A DNA stretch of 64,000 nucleotides, taken from NCBI GenBank assembly GCA_000708835.1, contig DF237125.1:62001-126000 (forward strand). Reading direction: 5' to 3'. Positions 1 to 10,701 of this stretch are shown here, in pieces. The notes below the pieces were generated by a model that was not told the DNA's origin, made no database searches, and was given only the letters and a program-made list of their open reading frames with translations. The position numbers and the translations under genes are program-made. Source of the DNA: Klebsormidium nitens. Its lineage: Eukaryota > Streptophyta > Klebsormidiophyceae > Klebsormidiales > Klebsormidiaceae. Within the stretch, counting starts at the first letter, position 1. The number at the start of each line of letters is the position of its first letter.

Positions 1-534
1 TCAGGCGCCCCTCGCGCTACTCACTTCTCAGAGATTCATACTCATTTTCTTGCCGATCTGAGACAGGATTGAAACACTGCCAAACTCTTTGAGAATTTTA
101 CGGCCAGGCCCTATATTGAAAAGAGTCAAGGGTTTAAGAGTCGCGTGGATCCAAAGACGTACGTCAACTTCGTCGGACGGAAGGAGTATCTGCATTGAAC
201 TTAGGAAAAACTTTCGTGATTGCAATGTCCTGACAAGCTCTCTGCGCCGTTCAGAAACTGAAGATCAAGTCTCAAGCGCCGCCGCTCTACTACGCAAGTC
301 TGACCACCCCAAGTAATTCACAGCGGCACGACTATATACGGAAAATTCTACAAACTAAGGTTTTCGTGCAATCACTGATCAAAAACATCCGGGCACACGC
401 TCCAGATTCCTGTGCTGGTTTTGGGCTCTTTTCCCTGGCAACAACAAAAGGAAGGTTCGACGTCGTCGCAAAACAGCAAAAGAAGGGGCGCTTTTTTAGG
501 GACACCGCCACCTCACAAAAATGACGTCACGCAC

Positions 535-3500
535 CTCCTGGGCGACCTCGCTTCCGGCAACAACGGGCGGCTTCTCGTCCTTGTCAGCGAATTTGCCGGC
601 CACGTTCAGGAGGACGAGCCCCTTAACCAGTTCCGGGTTCTTGGCCGCGGTCGACAGAACGGTGAAGCCTCCGATACTGCAGCCACGTGGCATGTATTCT
701 CGCCCTGATTTTTGCGCTGCTTGACTTACGGATGTTCGGCTTGACTCACGAATGTTCAGGGAACGAGCTGTTGCGCGCACACAGGAGTCAAGTTTCTAAC
801 AACCGAGATGTACGGCTACTGACCGCTTGAGAGTGAGAGACTGATTGCTTTCAGATTAACTAGAAGCTTTCATAGTGCTCAGAGATTCGTGCTGACCTGT
901 TTCAAATGTCGCCAGCAAAAACCGCGACTAGCGAGGGGGGGGCAAACAGAACAGAGAATCCAGTTGCGCTTTGATTAATCGAAGAACGTCAGGTGCCGCG
1001 TAACCTGCTTCTTCTTTCCTGACGACTCTATCTGTTTCCAACGAAGTCGCTTAGTCAGCCAAACGGATAATACGCACTTCACGAAAAGACAACGAACTAA
1101 CCCACCCCGAGGGTCCTGTCCAACTCAATAACACTGAAAAGCAGAAGAGAAGAAGAGTTGAAAATCTGAGTGAGAAGAACGTGCCCCAAGAAGGTACCTG
1201 TTTCCAGCCAAGACAACCGGCCCCCCGCCCGCCTTTTCCCTGATGAAGTCCGCAACTTGATCCCGCCATAGCGCGGCGTTGTAATCAACCAGCGCCTTGT
1301 CGCTCCAGCCGAAACCCAGTAGGTCGAGTGCATAAACCTTGTGCTTTTTGGCTAGCTCGGGGATGTTGTACCTGCAGAATCGGACCGGATTCCACTCAGA
1401 TTGCGGCTTATGATGGTTCAAAATGAACAGTTCCCCTTCAGATCGCAGCTTACAATGGTTCGACTTAGACATTCGACATGGTGGTTTCGCCAGACTGTAA
1501 TACGCACAAAAGATAAGATGAAAAAAGTCGGAGCGACATGTGAACTTGGTTTATAAAAGGGGCGCGCCCGTTGCAAACTCCATCTTTTGCAACGAACAGC
1601 CAAGCGACCGTACAACCAGACAAGCATCTTTACACTCGTTACTCCAACGACTAAGCATTGGTCAAACAGGATAAGAGCAAACAGGGTTCAGGCGTGCGGG
1701 TCAAGACCAAACCCTGTCTTAAAACTCCCTAGGGAGACCCGTCGCCTCCTCCCCGGCTTTCCACAAGGCGCCGAAATACCTCGACCGCAGAACCTGCTTC
1801 CATACGAAGCCAACCTTTGCAACATGGCAAAAATTGCTACTGATACAAAACAATACCTCCAAACCCTAGAACCCTAAAAACCTAAAACCCTAAAACCCTA
1901 AAACCCTAAAACCCTAAACCCTAAAACCCTAAAACCTCCGAACTAATGTCCACAGCCTTTCATGTCAAACCTATGGGCTCACCTCCAATGGAACGCGCTC
2001 GCCCCAAAGCCATGTACCAGAACAATAGGTGGGCCCTCCCCTTCTTCTATGTAATGTATCTTGTGCCCTCGCCACTTCCAGTAGTTGTACCCCTCCGGCT
2101 TGAAGGGAACCGCCGCTGACGGTGGAAACAGTAGTGACGTCAGCAAAGGACGTCAGGCAGGGACTTGCACTTGATGCTCCAAGTGAGGTGAAACTAGAAA
2201 GAATGGAACATCGGCAGGTTTTATTGTGACGATTGGGTTATGGTTAAGTCTAATCGCACTATCGCACAGGTGGTAACCTTCGGGTTTTGCCAGTTTGCTC
2301 GTGTCGGCATGTGGCCAGTTATTGATGTGGCATATCCAATACCTGGATAGTTCCATATTCAATCCTGCCAATCAGTACCCTATCTTATCTTGCACACAAG
2401 AACGGCACCCCTTTCAGCGCACTTGCGAGGTGCCTGGACCTTCTCTGAGCCCCCTGCTCACCAGATTATACCACCACAACTCCCAGTTGCGTTAGCCTAA
2501 CCCAAAAAGATACTGCCCCTTTAACACCTTGCTTCCCTTTTGACACACCCCCCGGTTCAAGCCCCCATAATAAGCACCCTTTGTCCATCCTTTCATTGAA
2601 GCTGGCCCTCTGGAAAATCAGACGAGCAGTCTTGGCTTGTTCCAAACAGCCGAGGCATAACCAAGTCATAATACTGACGGTTGAGAAGGATATGGAAAAC
2701 TGGCCCGAAAAACTAACAAAAAAGGGAACACCGGCGTATGAATCACCTGGCTGCGCTGTGGCTGAGGACGGGACCGCCACGCCGCTCGTCATTGCGACAA
2801 TTGCGCCGGCAGCGGCTCCCTTTCTCAAAATATCGCTTCTGCTGGGCCGGAAATTCTGACTGTCTGCACCAGTCAAACAGGCTTCACATGAGTTTAATAA
2901 AACGTTACAAAGATCAAAGCTCGGGTGACCTGGGCTCATGTGCGTTCACTTTACCAAAATTGCGCATTCTGCTTCAAGCGAGTTTTACGCCCCAGCGAAG
3001 AATGATGTCTTTAGGGGAGACACTATTGGCCGCTGACAAGAAGTTTCTGTGCTGAGACGTTTCTTTATGCAAAGGGTGTCTCTTCATTTGAATCAAGCTG
3101 CCCAAATATATGTAAGGGAGTGGAAATTCGGGGAGCACAGACCAATTGCTCTTTCCAGCGTATCAGCAGCGTATCAGCAGAAAATGTTCAAAAACACCGG
3201 AGCTCTGTATGGCGCCCCCAGACCTCAGCCATTTGCGGTGTCTGGGCTCGTCTCCACTTCAACTAATTTCAGGGGATAAGATCAAATTCTGTGCACATGA
3301 CAATCTCAACCTTTGCAGGACTAGGCGAGATCATTTGAGTTTTCGCCACCACAGCTAGTAAACCCCGCCGCTTATGATGGCTTTGCAAGCGCGAGCCAGT
3401 GGCGCAGATAGTCATAAAACTCAGCCACTTGCTATGCAGTATAGCCGGAAGCGCGAGCAAGTTGCCTCAAAAAAACCTTGGTTCAGAGCATGATTACAAC

Positions 3501-3951
3501 CTTCTCACAATCACACGTCTGATGCGCACCTGATGAACGCGTCAACCTAAAACCCCACGCTTCTTACTGAAGCCACAATATAGTCGGCCAACCAGAATGA
3601 GCGGAAGCAGATGATCGGATCCCACTTGTGACTTTCAGCCAGACATGCAGTCCCTTTCCTTCACATGAGGTTTGCCCAAACTCAAGTGCGACAATACTCA
3701 CCAGCTAATTGCACACCAAAACACCGCCGCCTCTCCACGCCCGCAAAGCGCCTCCCCAACAGCTGCGAATGCGCCGACTTCAAACTGCACGCTGCTGACT
3801 GTGATCCGGCTCTCCGTGCTAAGAAACGCGGCAATGCTGACCAAGAGTGGACACTCTGCGCGCGTGCTGCGGAAGGCTGTTTGCAGTCCACGGTAGCTGC
3901 TCTGAAAGAAAGTTGGGACAGTGGTAAGCCTGCGACGCTCGTGGCCGCCAT
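535..3951 (-). CDS. Plastid-targeted alpha/beta hydrolase (partial at 3' end)
   Basis: Alpha/beta-hydrolase fold protein of the plant chloroplast hydrolase group. Five exons join in phase: 3951-3702, 2863-2747, 2115-1983, 1371-1198 and 676-535 (272 aa so far). Exon 1 starts at the first ATG and is Ser/Ala/Arg-rich like a stromal transit peptide. Exon 2 has a basic RSDILRKG segment, then a hydrophobic stretch ending SSATA, which looks like a thylakoid-transfer signal. Exon 3 holds the oxyanion-region motif LVHGFGAS followed by FHWR; exon 4 reads YNIPELAKKHKVYALDLLGFGWSD; the nucleophile elbow AGNSIGG is created across the exon 4/5 junction, giving G-N-S-I-G with Ser as nucleophile. The catalytic Asp/His region should lie further left. 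A possible 27-nt exon at 189-163 is weak, and the end of the gene is not resolved. The substrate is unknown; relatives include pheophytinase-like esterases. Intron 3 contains a telomere-like repeat. Confidence 0.8.
1861..1936. repeat. Interstitial telomere-like repeat (CCCTAAAA)n
   Basis: About nine units of CCCTAAAA with one CCCTAAA and slightly degenerate outer units. On the other strand this is TTTTAGGG (the 8-nt Chlamydomonas-type telomere unit) mixed with TTTAGGG (the Arabidopsis type). It sits inside intron 3 of the hydrolase gene (1372-1982), so it is not a chromosome end. Confidence 0.92.
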
Positions 3952-5505
3952 GTTGAAAGCCACAGAGAGAAGCAAGAGAGACCACGGTCAAGAAGGAAGC
4001 TTGGAGCAAAAGAGCCTCGTAGGGAGAAAGCGAAAGCGGTGGTTTAGCGCTTCTTGAGGCGTCGAGCTACCCAAGCTGCCGCACAAAACGCCAATGCCGC
4101 ATGCAAATCCTCTGCGCCTAGAAAGAGAACTTTGTGCGGTGCTTTTTCAAACTTCTTGCTTCCACGTAGGAAAGCTTGCATCGGACGGACTTAAAAGGCA
4201 GCACGCTTCTCAATCGACGGTTTGAAAGCAGCCACGGAGTCGTCCTTCGCACTAATTTCTTGGAAGCTTGCCAAGTCAGCTTGCGGTTACGCGCTCCGGT
4301 CGGGCCGTTGCACTCACCACTACGGTAGTGTGCGGGTGGGTTTGCAGGAGAGCAGGAGCATTGTAGATAGGGATAAACTTTAATAGTAATTAGGAACTTA
4401 AGGTGCAGGAGTACGGGTGGGGTTAGTTTGGTGGTTAGGGTGGGTTCAGGTGCGGAGCATGTCATTTTGTCCTTAGGGTTTTAGTGTTGGTTAAGCCGTG
4501 GAATTGAGTACTTTCAGTACCTAAGATGCTTATGACTGTTAAGCTTTATGGTAATCTGCATTCAAGCTAGTGCTTATATGGTGCATGATACCTGCTAGGT
4601 ACTACAAAGTACACTGCAGGCCAAAACTTGCTCAGAACAGCTCGCAATCAGGAGCCTTCACTGGAGTCGGGGTACTGGTGTCCGTACAAGAATGGAGCCG
4701 CTAATTGGTCAATTGACTACAAGCTTATAGCTGGGACCATTTTTGCTTATCTCCCGCATATAGGGACCGTTCACTTCTCCGTACAATGTGGTTGTGAGTC
4801 GATCCCGAGTCGATCATGTGAGATAAACAACGAGTCATGAACGTCTTTTTCAGTCTTCGAACTGACTAGGGCAACGCCCTCAATATCCTATGCTCAGCTC
4901 CGAGTGGACCATTTGCGCCAACCCGTTTTAAAATTGCGAACCTAGGCCTATGGCCGCCAATGGCACACGTTTTACGCTTCAGTTGTTAAGTCCTGCTAGA
5001 TAGGTATCAAGCAGCACCAGATTGAGATGTACTGCAATGCTGCCATTTTTTGGAAGCGTATGTTTCACAAAGTGAGAGATAGACGGATTTACTGCTGGGC
5101 AGCACTGTCAGTTGTGACATTGATCTCTACACTGGTTCTGTGTAAAGACCTTTGAAGCACCGAAAAGTCAGCAATGCCGTCAACAAAAAGAGGTTGAAAT
5201 TCTGCAGACATAGCTATCCAACGCTGTGTTGGACCCTAAAAGAAGAGGGTGTTAGCTTCTTGCAAATCTTCAACACTTGAAGGAGTTCCCATGGGAAGGA
5301 CCGAACATCCGGAGTAATCAGTACGGAGGTTCCCACTCAATGTTCACATCGTCCAATGTTGACGCCTTGCCTATTGTCACTCACTGCGGCCATAAGACAA
5401 ACGCGATAATATAAGCTGTCACTGGTGCGCCAATGGAAGTCAGTCCAACCCAAATTCCAGAACCTACAGCTTAGGGAGTAGAATTTTCCCCGTCCGTTCA
5501 CAATC
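3952..5505. other. Divergent intergenic region
   Basis: Region between the start of the hydrolase (minus) and the first tentative exon of the coiled-coil gene (plus). I see no convincing coding exon. It includes a G-rich stretch at about 4320-4480 with a TTAGGGTTTTAG box near 4473-4486, resembling a plant telo-box. It probably carries both 5' UTRs and promoters. Confidence 0.5.
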
Positions 5506-8500
5506 ATGGAGCTCTTAGACCAGCTGTTACGAAGTACACTCAGGCCGAGCAGTGTACAGACCAATCGGCGCAAATTAGCCCATGCGACGGCAGCGCTGAA
5601 GTGGGTGAGCGTAACGGGGGGAAGCGAGGAGGTCTTCCGGCGGCCCCTTGAAGAGGTGTGTCGCGTTTTAGGCACTCGTCACTCAATTTGAATGGTCGAA
5701 TATCCTCAGTCAAGGGTCTGGTTTAGAGTTTCAGCTACATAAAAGTGTGGGTCAATGAGACGGACAAGGGAGCTGACTCATCGCGCCCTGCCCATAAATC
5801 TGCACATGTGACTGGTTGCTACCAAAGAGACTCGAAAGTGAAAGTGCCGTGATAACATTCAACAACATACATCCTCCGCAAACAGCGGGTGGAAACGGCT
5901 GACTAAGAGGGATCAGGTAACGCTCGCTTGAGTTGCCGGCAAACATGCTTCTGATAGTTGGGTGACAACTCACCCACCTGAGAAGAAGCAACTCGCTGTA
6001 GTTATCCAATTTCAAAGCGACTGTCCCTGTTTGGCTGTTCCGCTCAGCATGGTATTTTTTGACCAACGAACAGACGAAAGCTGAGCCACAACTCCTTTCA
6101 GAAAGTACGGCCCAGCACAACCGGTTAAGAAGAGTCCACTTAGCATGCCGCTCGGGGATGTTTTATCAACCGGATTTTCTGATTGCCGCAGACGCCCTGC
6201 CAAAACATCCTTTCAAAGACTCGGCAATCCTGACACGAGCTCGGGGTTACAACTGTGCGCCTGACGCACATGTGCTTCCATACAACTTCGACAGGTGTTG
6301 GAGACCAGCACGAGTGGAACCAGCCGGGGACCATTCACGACTCGCCACGTGGCACCTCCGAGGCGTCATTCTGGGACTTCCAAGAAGGACGAAGAAGACG
6401 AGATCATGAGCAGTCTGATGAGGACTCGACGCTGGAGCAGCCCAGAGACTCGGCGCACGAGATGGGGGGGTACGATTAGCAGCAAAAAGGGGAGGGGGGG
6501 CGTGGACAAGCAGGAACAAAATAAAAAAAACGGCTCATTTCTACCACCCTTGAACAGGGGAAAAGTAGACGTAGACAATTTCGAAAGGGGAAGAGTGAAG
6601 AAAGCGTGGAGCGAGAAGGGGAGTGTGAAAGGAGTTGGGAAAGGGTCTGGGGTTAGGTCGCCTTTAGCAACTCTGAGCAACTTTCGGGGGGACGTTCACA
6701 CGAACAGAGCGTCGGAGAAAGTGACACTTTCAAAAATGGGTAGAAACGAGACGGCAAAGACTGAGACCGACAGAGTAAATAGCAAAACAAGGAACGGTGC
6801 TTCTAAGCAGGAAAGCCCGGAACCGAACGGGAAAAAGGAAGGCGAACCTTGTGAATGTAACAATTGTCTCGAGTGCATCTTGCGGCCGAGAAGGCGTCGG
6901 GGGAGGCCTACCGACCGTTCGATGATGGTTACACTAAGTCTTCCGGACGATGAAAGGTGGGCAATCCAAGAGACCGGAATAGAGGAAGACGGGTCAACAG
7001 AATGGGGGCATTCGGAGGGTTATTCAGACGAGAGTGGGGGCAGTTCCAGGGACTGGTCGGAGAGCGACTTCGAAGCGGAAGCCGAAACGGAGACGGGGCG
7101 GAAGAAGAGTTGGGTGGAGAGGCCGTTGACGTTGGAAGAGCTCGAGAGCGAAGGTGAGGCTGACGTCAAGTCAACTCCACGTTTAACTGAGTTTCTTCAT
7201 TCTGTAAAACGTCGTTGCTTCGTTGACGCTTCATTCCTTCCGAACGTGATGTTGCACGCTAGAAAGGTTTTGACATTGATTAAGTATTAAGAACCCGGTC
7301 CGAAGTGGTTTTATCCTAGTCGACACATTCGCCTCTTGAGACTGGTGCATGACGTCAGCCCTCATGAAACCTGCTGGAGAATACGTGCAATAACAACCCA
7401 AGCAAGACTTGAAACAGACACTCAGTTTGGAAGCTTAATTTCTCTTTCGGCAAGGCATGCAGAGTAAGGTCTTCGTGCTTACAACAGATAGCGGGAGCAT
7501 GACCTTAGAGTAATCAAAGCAATGTCAAGTCGAGTAGTGGGCAGAGCTTTTACGGATGCAGCTGAGGTTCGCATAGAACGCGTTCTCGAACCACATATCT
7601 TCGCATATCGTGGCGGTTATGGAGAAGGAAGAGGTTCAAACCCAGGTTACGAGTAACCCAGATGTAGTTGTATGTCATCTCAACCTGCAGCGCCGATGGA
7701 GGAGTACCACCGCGAGAAGCTCGAGCTGTGGTTCCGGTCGCGACCCGAGGCGGAAGCGGAAGACCCCGCGCATGAGGCCGTCGTGCACGACATCCGGTGG
7801 ATGTTCCGCCGGAATCCGCTGATGCGGCCCGGAAAGGCCACCCGGGAGACGTTCCGACGGCTGGCCTCACCGAGAGAGGCATCAGAACAGATGGTGAGAA
7901 CGCTTCTCGAATCCAAAGCTCCACATTTTCAGAGTGAACTTTGAGAAGCATGATGAGGCCCTCTCTCAGCATCGACAATCGTTGCTATCTCGTGGACTAT
8001 TGCACTGCTCATAGCCGAAAGCGTCCTTTCAATAAAACAAGCTTCCTTTAGACGATAAAAGGTTCATCGAAGTTGTTTGTTTTCATCGACCCTTAGTTTC
8101 CGTCCGTTTCTCGGCGGCCTCCTACATTTTCATGGAGAATTAAGGTACATAGTTGCCGAACAACGCTCGTCATGGATGCAGCCATGAAGGTTTGCAAGAT
8201 TCGCCTTTTTTGGGATTTAAGGAGGACTCTTTCTGACCGTCCTCCAGTGCTTAGGGTTTACGTTTGTTGCTTTCTGTTCTCACCTGTCTTTCTCGACCGC
8301 CAGGATAAGGAGGAGGCCGCGCTCCTAGCGCTCGCGTCGCAGCAGCAGCGCAAGCGCGCGCTGCGCGCGTACATCCGCAAGGAGCGCGCGGAGGCCGCGG
8401 AGCGCCTGGCGCGGCGGCGCGAGAAGGAAGAACGCGCGCGCGCGCAGGCGCGCGAGGAGGAGGAGCGGCGCGCGACGCTGCGCAGGCTGGTGGGCGGATA

Positions 8501-9254
8501 CGTGGCGGTGGAGGCGCGGCGGAAACTGCGCGAGTATCAGGGCGAACAGCAGAAGAGGGTGAGTCTGGATGAATTTGAGGAATTTCCCTAAATCTTCGAC
8601 GTATTATTCATTGGCTTCCGTTCCAATAAGCGTACGCAGGCGAAGATCAAGAAATGGATATACGTCCTGGAAAGCAACTTTAACGGTTTGAAGAGGGTGT
8701 CAATCGATTCGCTGGGCCAGGTATCCTTGCTTTTAATCCATGCCGCAATAAAGCCGGCGAGAGTGGACGAACGCAGATGCCAATGTGGACTGTGGCAGAT
8801 AACTCGTGGTATGGCCAAGAACCATTGCCCTCGTAAGGGACGACATTTTATCCGTCGTACAGGCTTCTTTTTGCCTGGATACCGTTTTAAGGGTACGGTG
8901 AATGTCAATGGGGGGCCAAAGGTTGCCAACGAATGGGCACGAATCAATTCGAATCAACCAGATGCTTTTGGATAGGTTCGCTAGATCGTTAGCCCCTGTA
9001 ACGGCGCGCACTCCAGTCCTAAGCAGGTCGCGTACAATCGATACTCATTTCGCACGCCTTACATGCTCTTGCACGTCTTTCTTACTCTTCTATGACGACT
9101 CAATTGCGCCCAAGTTGATCGTTCCCATAGCGAGCCTAATTCACCTCCTACAACTTGTCAATTGTTTGCTCTTAATGATTGAAATCCGTGTGCTTTTCTG
9201 CAGCTGCAAAAGGCGGCGGAGCTTCGCCAGAACCCCGCCACGTGGCACCAGTAG
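5506..9254 (+). CDS. Charged coiled-coil protein with basic AT-hook-like patch
   Basis: I do not recognise this family. A phase-consistent model is: exon 1 at 5506-5604 (donor GTGAGC) or to 5655, exon 2 at 6295-7153, exon 3 at 7691-7893, exon 4 at 8304-8558 and exon 5 at 9204-9254, ending ATWHQ-stop. Exon 2 alone is open for over 280 codons. It is Lys/Arg/Ser-rich at first, has a Cys cluster CECNNCLEC followed by RPRRRRGRPTDR (AT-hook-like GRP core), then becomes acidic (SDFEAEAETETG). Exon 3 is charged (EEYHREKLELWFRSRPEAEAED). Exon 4 is an almost pure Arg/Glu/Ala coiled coil of about 85 residues at very high GC. The strongest parts are exons 3-5; joining exon 2 to them rests on matching phase and on continuity of the acidic helix-like sequence. 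Exon 1 is tentative. A centrosomal or ciliary coiled-coil role (CCDC112-like) is possible but not shown. Confidence 0.5.
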
Positions 9255-10701
9255 CCAACCGCCAGCAACACTTTTTCCCGATGTCGATAAGTCAGTCGAG
9301 AAGTCCTTCTGTAACTAGTTGTCAGCTCAGGAGCTTTTCTGTTTCAGTACCGGCGATTGCTCGACGAAGTTATTATCAAAGGAATAAATCGCCGAGTTCT
9401 CTTGATCTGCCAGACTTTTGTCGTAATCAACTGCTTGCTCGAACCCCGCCGTGCATTCAAGCCGGCATCTAGTCCTGTCGGGTGAATTCATGTACCGTTT
9501 GCAAAAGTGCAAAATTTGAGTTTGAGCAGACGTACTTGGTGTAATTACCATTGTGGCCGTTTCTACCCGCAAGCATGTGAAAAAAGCAGTACATCCTTTC
9601 TCGATTGTGCGTGTCTTGAGTGCACAATCGGGAAGTCTCGCAAGCTAGGCTCACGGGCCCGGCACAGGCAAATTCATGCGCTCTGGAAAATCGACAGCCA
9701 TGCCTCATGCGCACCTCACATTCATTCACTCTAGCTTCAATGGCATTCTCAAGCCGCCTCCAAGACTCAAGGGTCGATGCGGCGGCAGCTCGCCACGACA
9801 TTTGTGGGTCGTGCGTACCTAGCTTTATGTCAAACACGCACGATCGGATGTGCCCGTATATGAGTCGAGGTTAACGCAGGGGCCGGCGTACCCTGACTGA
9901 AATGATATAAGTGGGGTTCAACGCGTGCAATGTTATGAGAAGTTCTGCAGACCACCTGGCACAGACCGCCGGGGTACAATGAAAACATGTCTATTAAAAT
10001 CTGGTGGGCCCGGCCCGGGTTAATGCGTTGCGATCTAAAAACCGAGATTCCTCAATGCAACCGATGAGTCTCGACGGTCTTCAGATCTCCAGTGAAGAAC
10101 CTAAATTCAAGCTCGCGTACAATTTCAGACGTCTAGCTAGAACGCCCAAATCCAAAGCGATGTCCAAACAAGGTGTTTCTTTCCAAACGGCTACTTGCTA
10201 CCACTTGAAAACCCATGTGGCGATTGCTGTGCATCTTTGCTGGAAGTAACGAGGGTTGCTGGCTGATTGTCGCGATGGATTTGCTTGCTGTGGCACAAAT
10301 GCCTACGCTATCAACGCCGCGTAGTTCCTAGCAGTCAATATTGACTTCTGTTCCAAACACCCCAAGCTAGGCGACTTATGTTTGCAGTGCTTATGCAGCA
10401 GGTCTTTCCTCGCTTTGGTGCGGTCCGCCGGTTGCTGTTTGAGTCAAACAAACTCGCCTGACCTATTCCCCTTTACACCTATCCACGTCGTGCTGACGTC
10501 TTTCCATCTTAGGGCATACAATGTCCTCAACATCGCTTTCCTTCTAACCGAGCGCCCAGACAGGCCTCTTTGCATCCTGGTCGATCTAGTAACCACGGCC
10601 ATTTGCGGCAACTCCTGCCTTCGCTCCGCCGCCCATCAGCTTACCGCCGCCCATCAGCCTTCTCCTGCTGACGTGTATATCCATTCTTCCGTACCCTTAA
10701 A
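9255..10701. other. Convergent intergenic region
   Basis: Between the 3' ends of the coiled-coil gene and the LOV gene. I see no exon with splice support and no RNA gene. It is presumably 3' UTR and spacer. Confidence 0.5.

Noticed and set aside
1-189. Further hydrolase exons near the left edge (e.g. 189-163)
   Set aside because: The splice signals are plausible, but the peptide does not resemble the family and the next junction could not be made consistent. Left out of the model.
2466-2939. 157-codon minus-strand open frame as a stand-alone gene
   Set aside because: Only 2863-2747 is coding, as exon 2 of the hydrolase. The flanks are intron, and the splice signals at both ends fit the neighbouring exons in phase.
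4118-4465. 115-codon minus-strand open frame upstream of the hydrolase
   Set aside because: No splice or family support, and composition is like a G-rich promoter or 5' UTR. The possible G-quadruplex near 4414-4444 has one long loop and is weak.
8640-8720. Possible 81-bp exon in the coiled-coil gene
   Set aside because: It has splice-like ends and no stop, but inserting it breaks the charged helix. Joining 8558 directly to 9204 gives a smoother C-terminus in the same phase.
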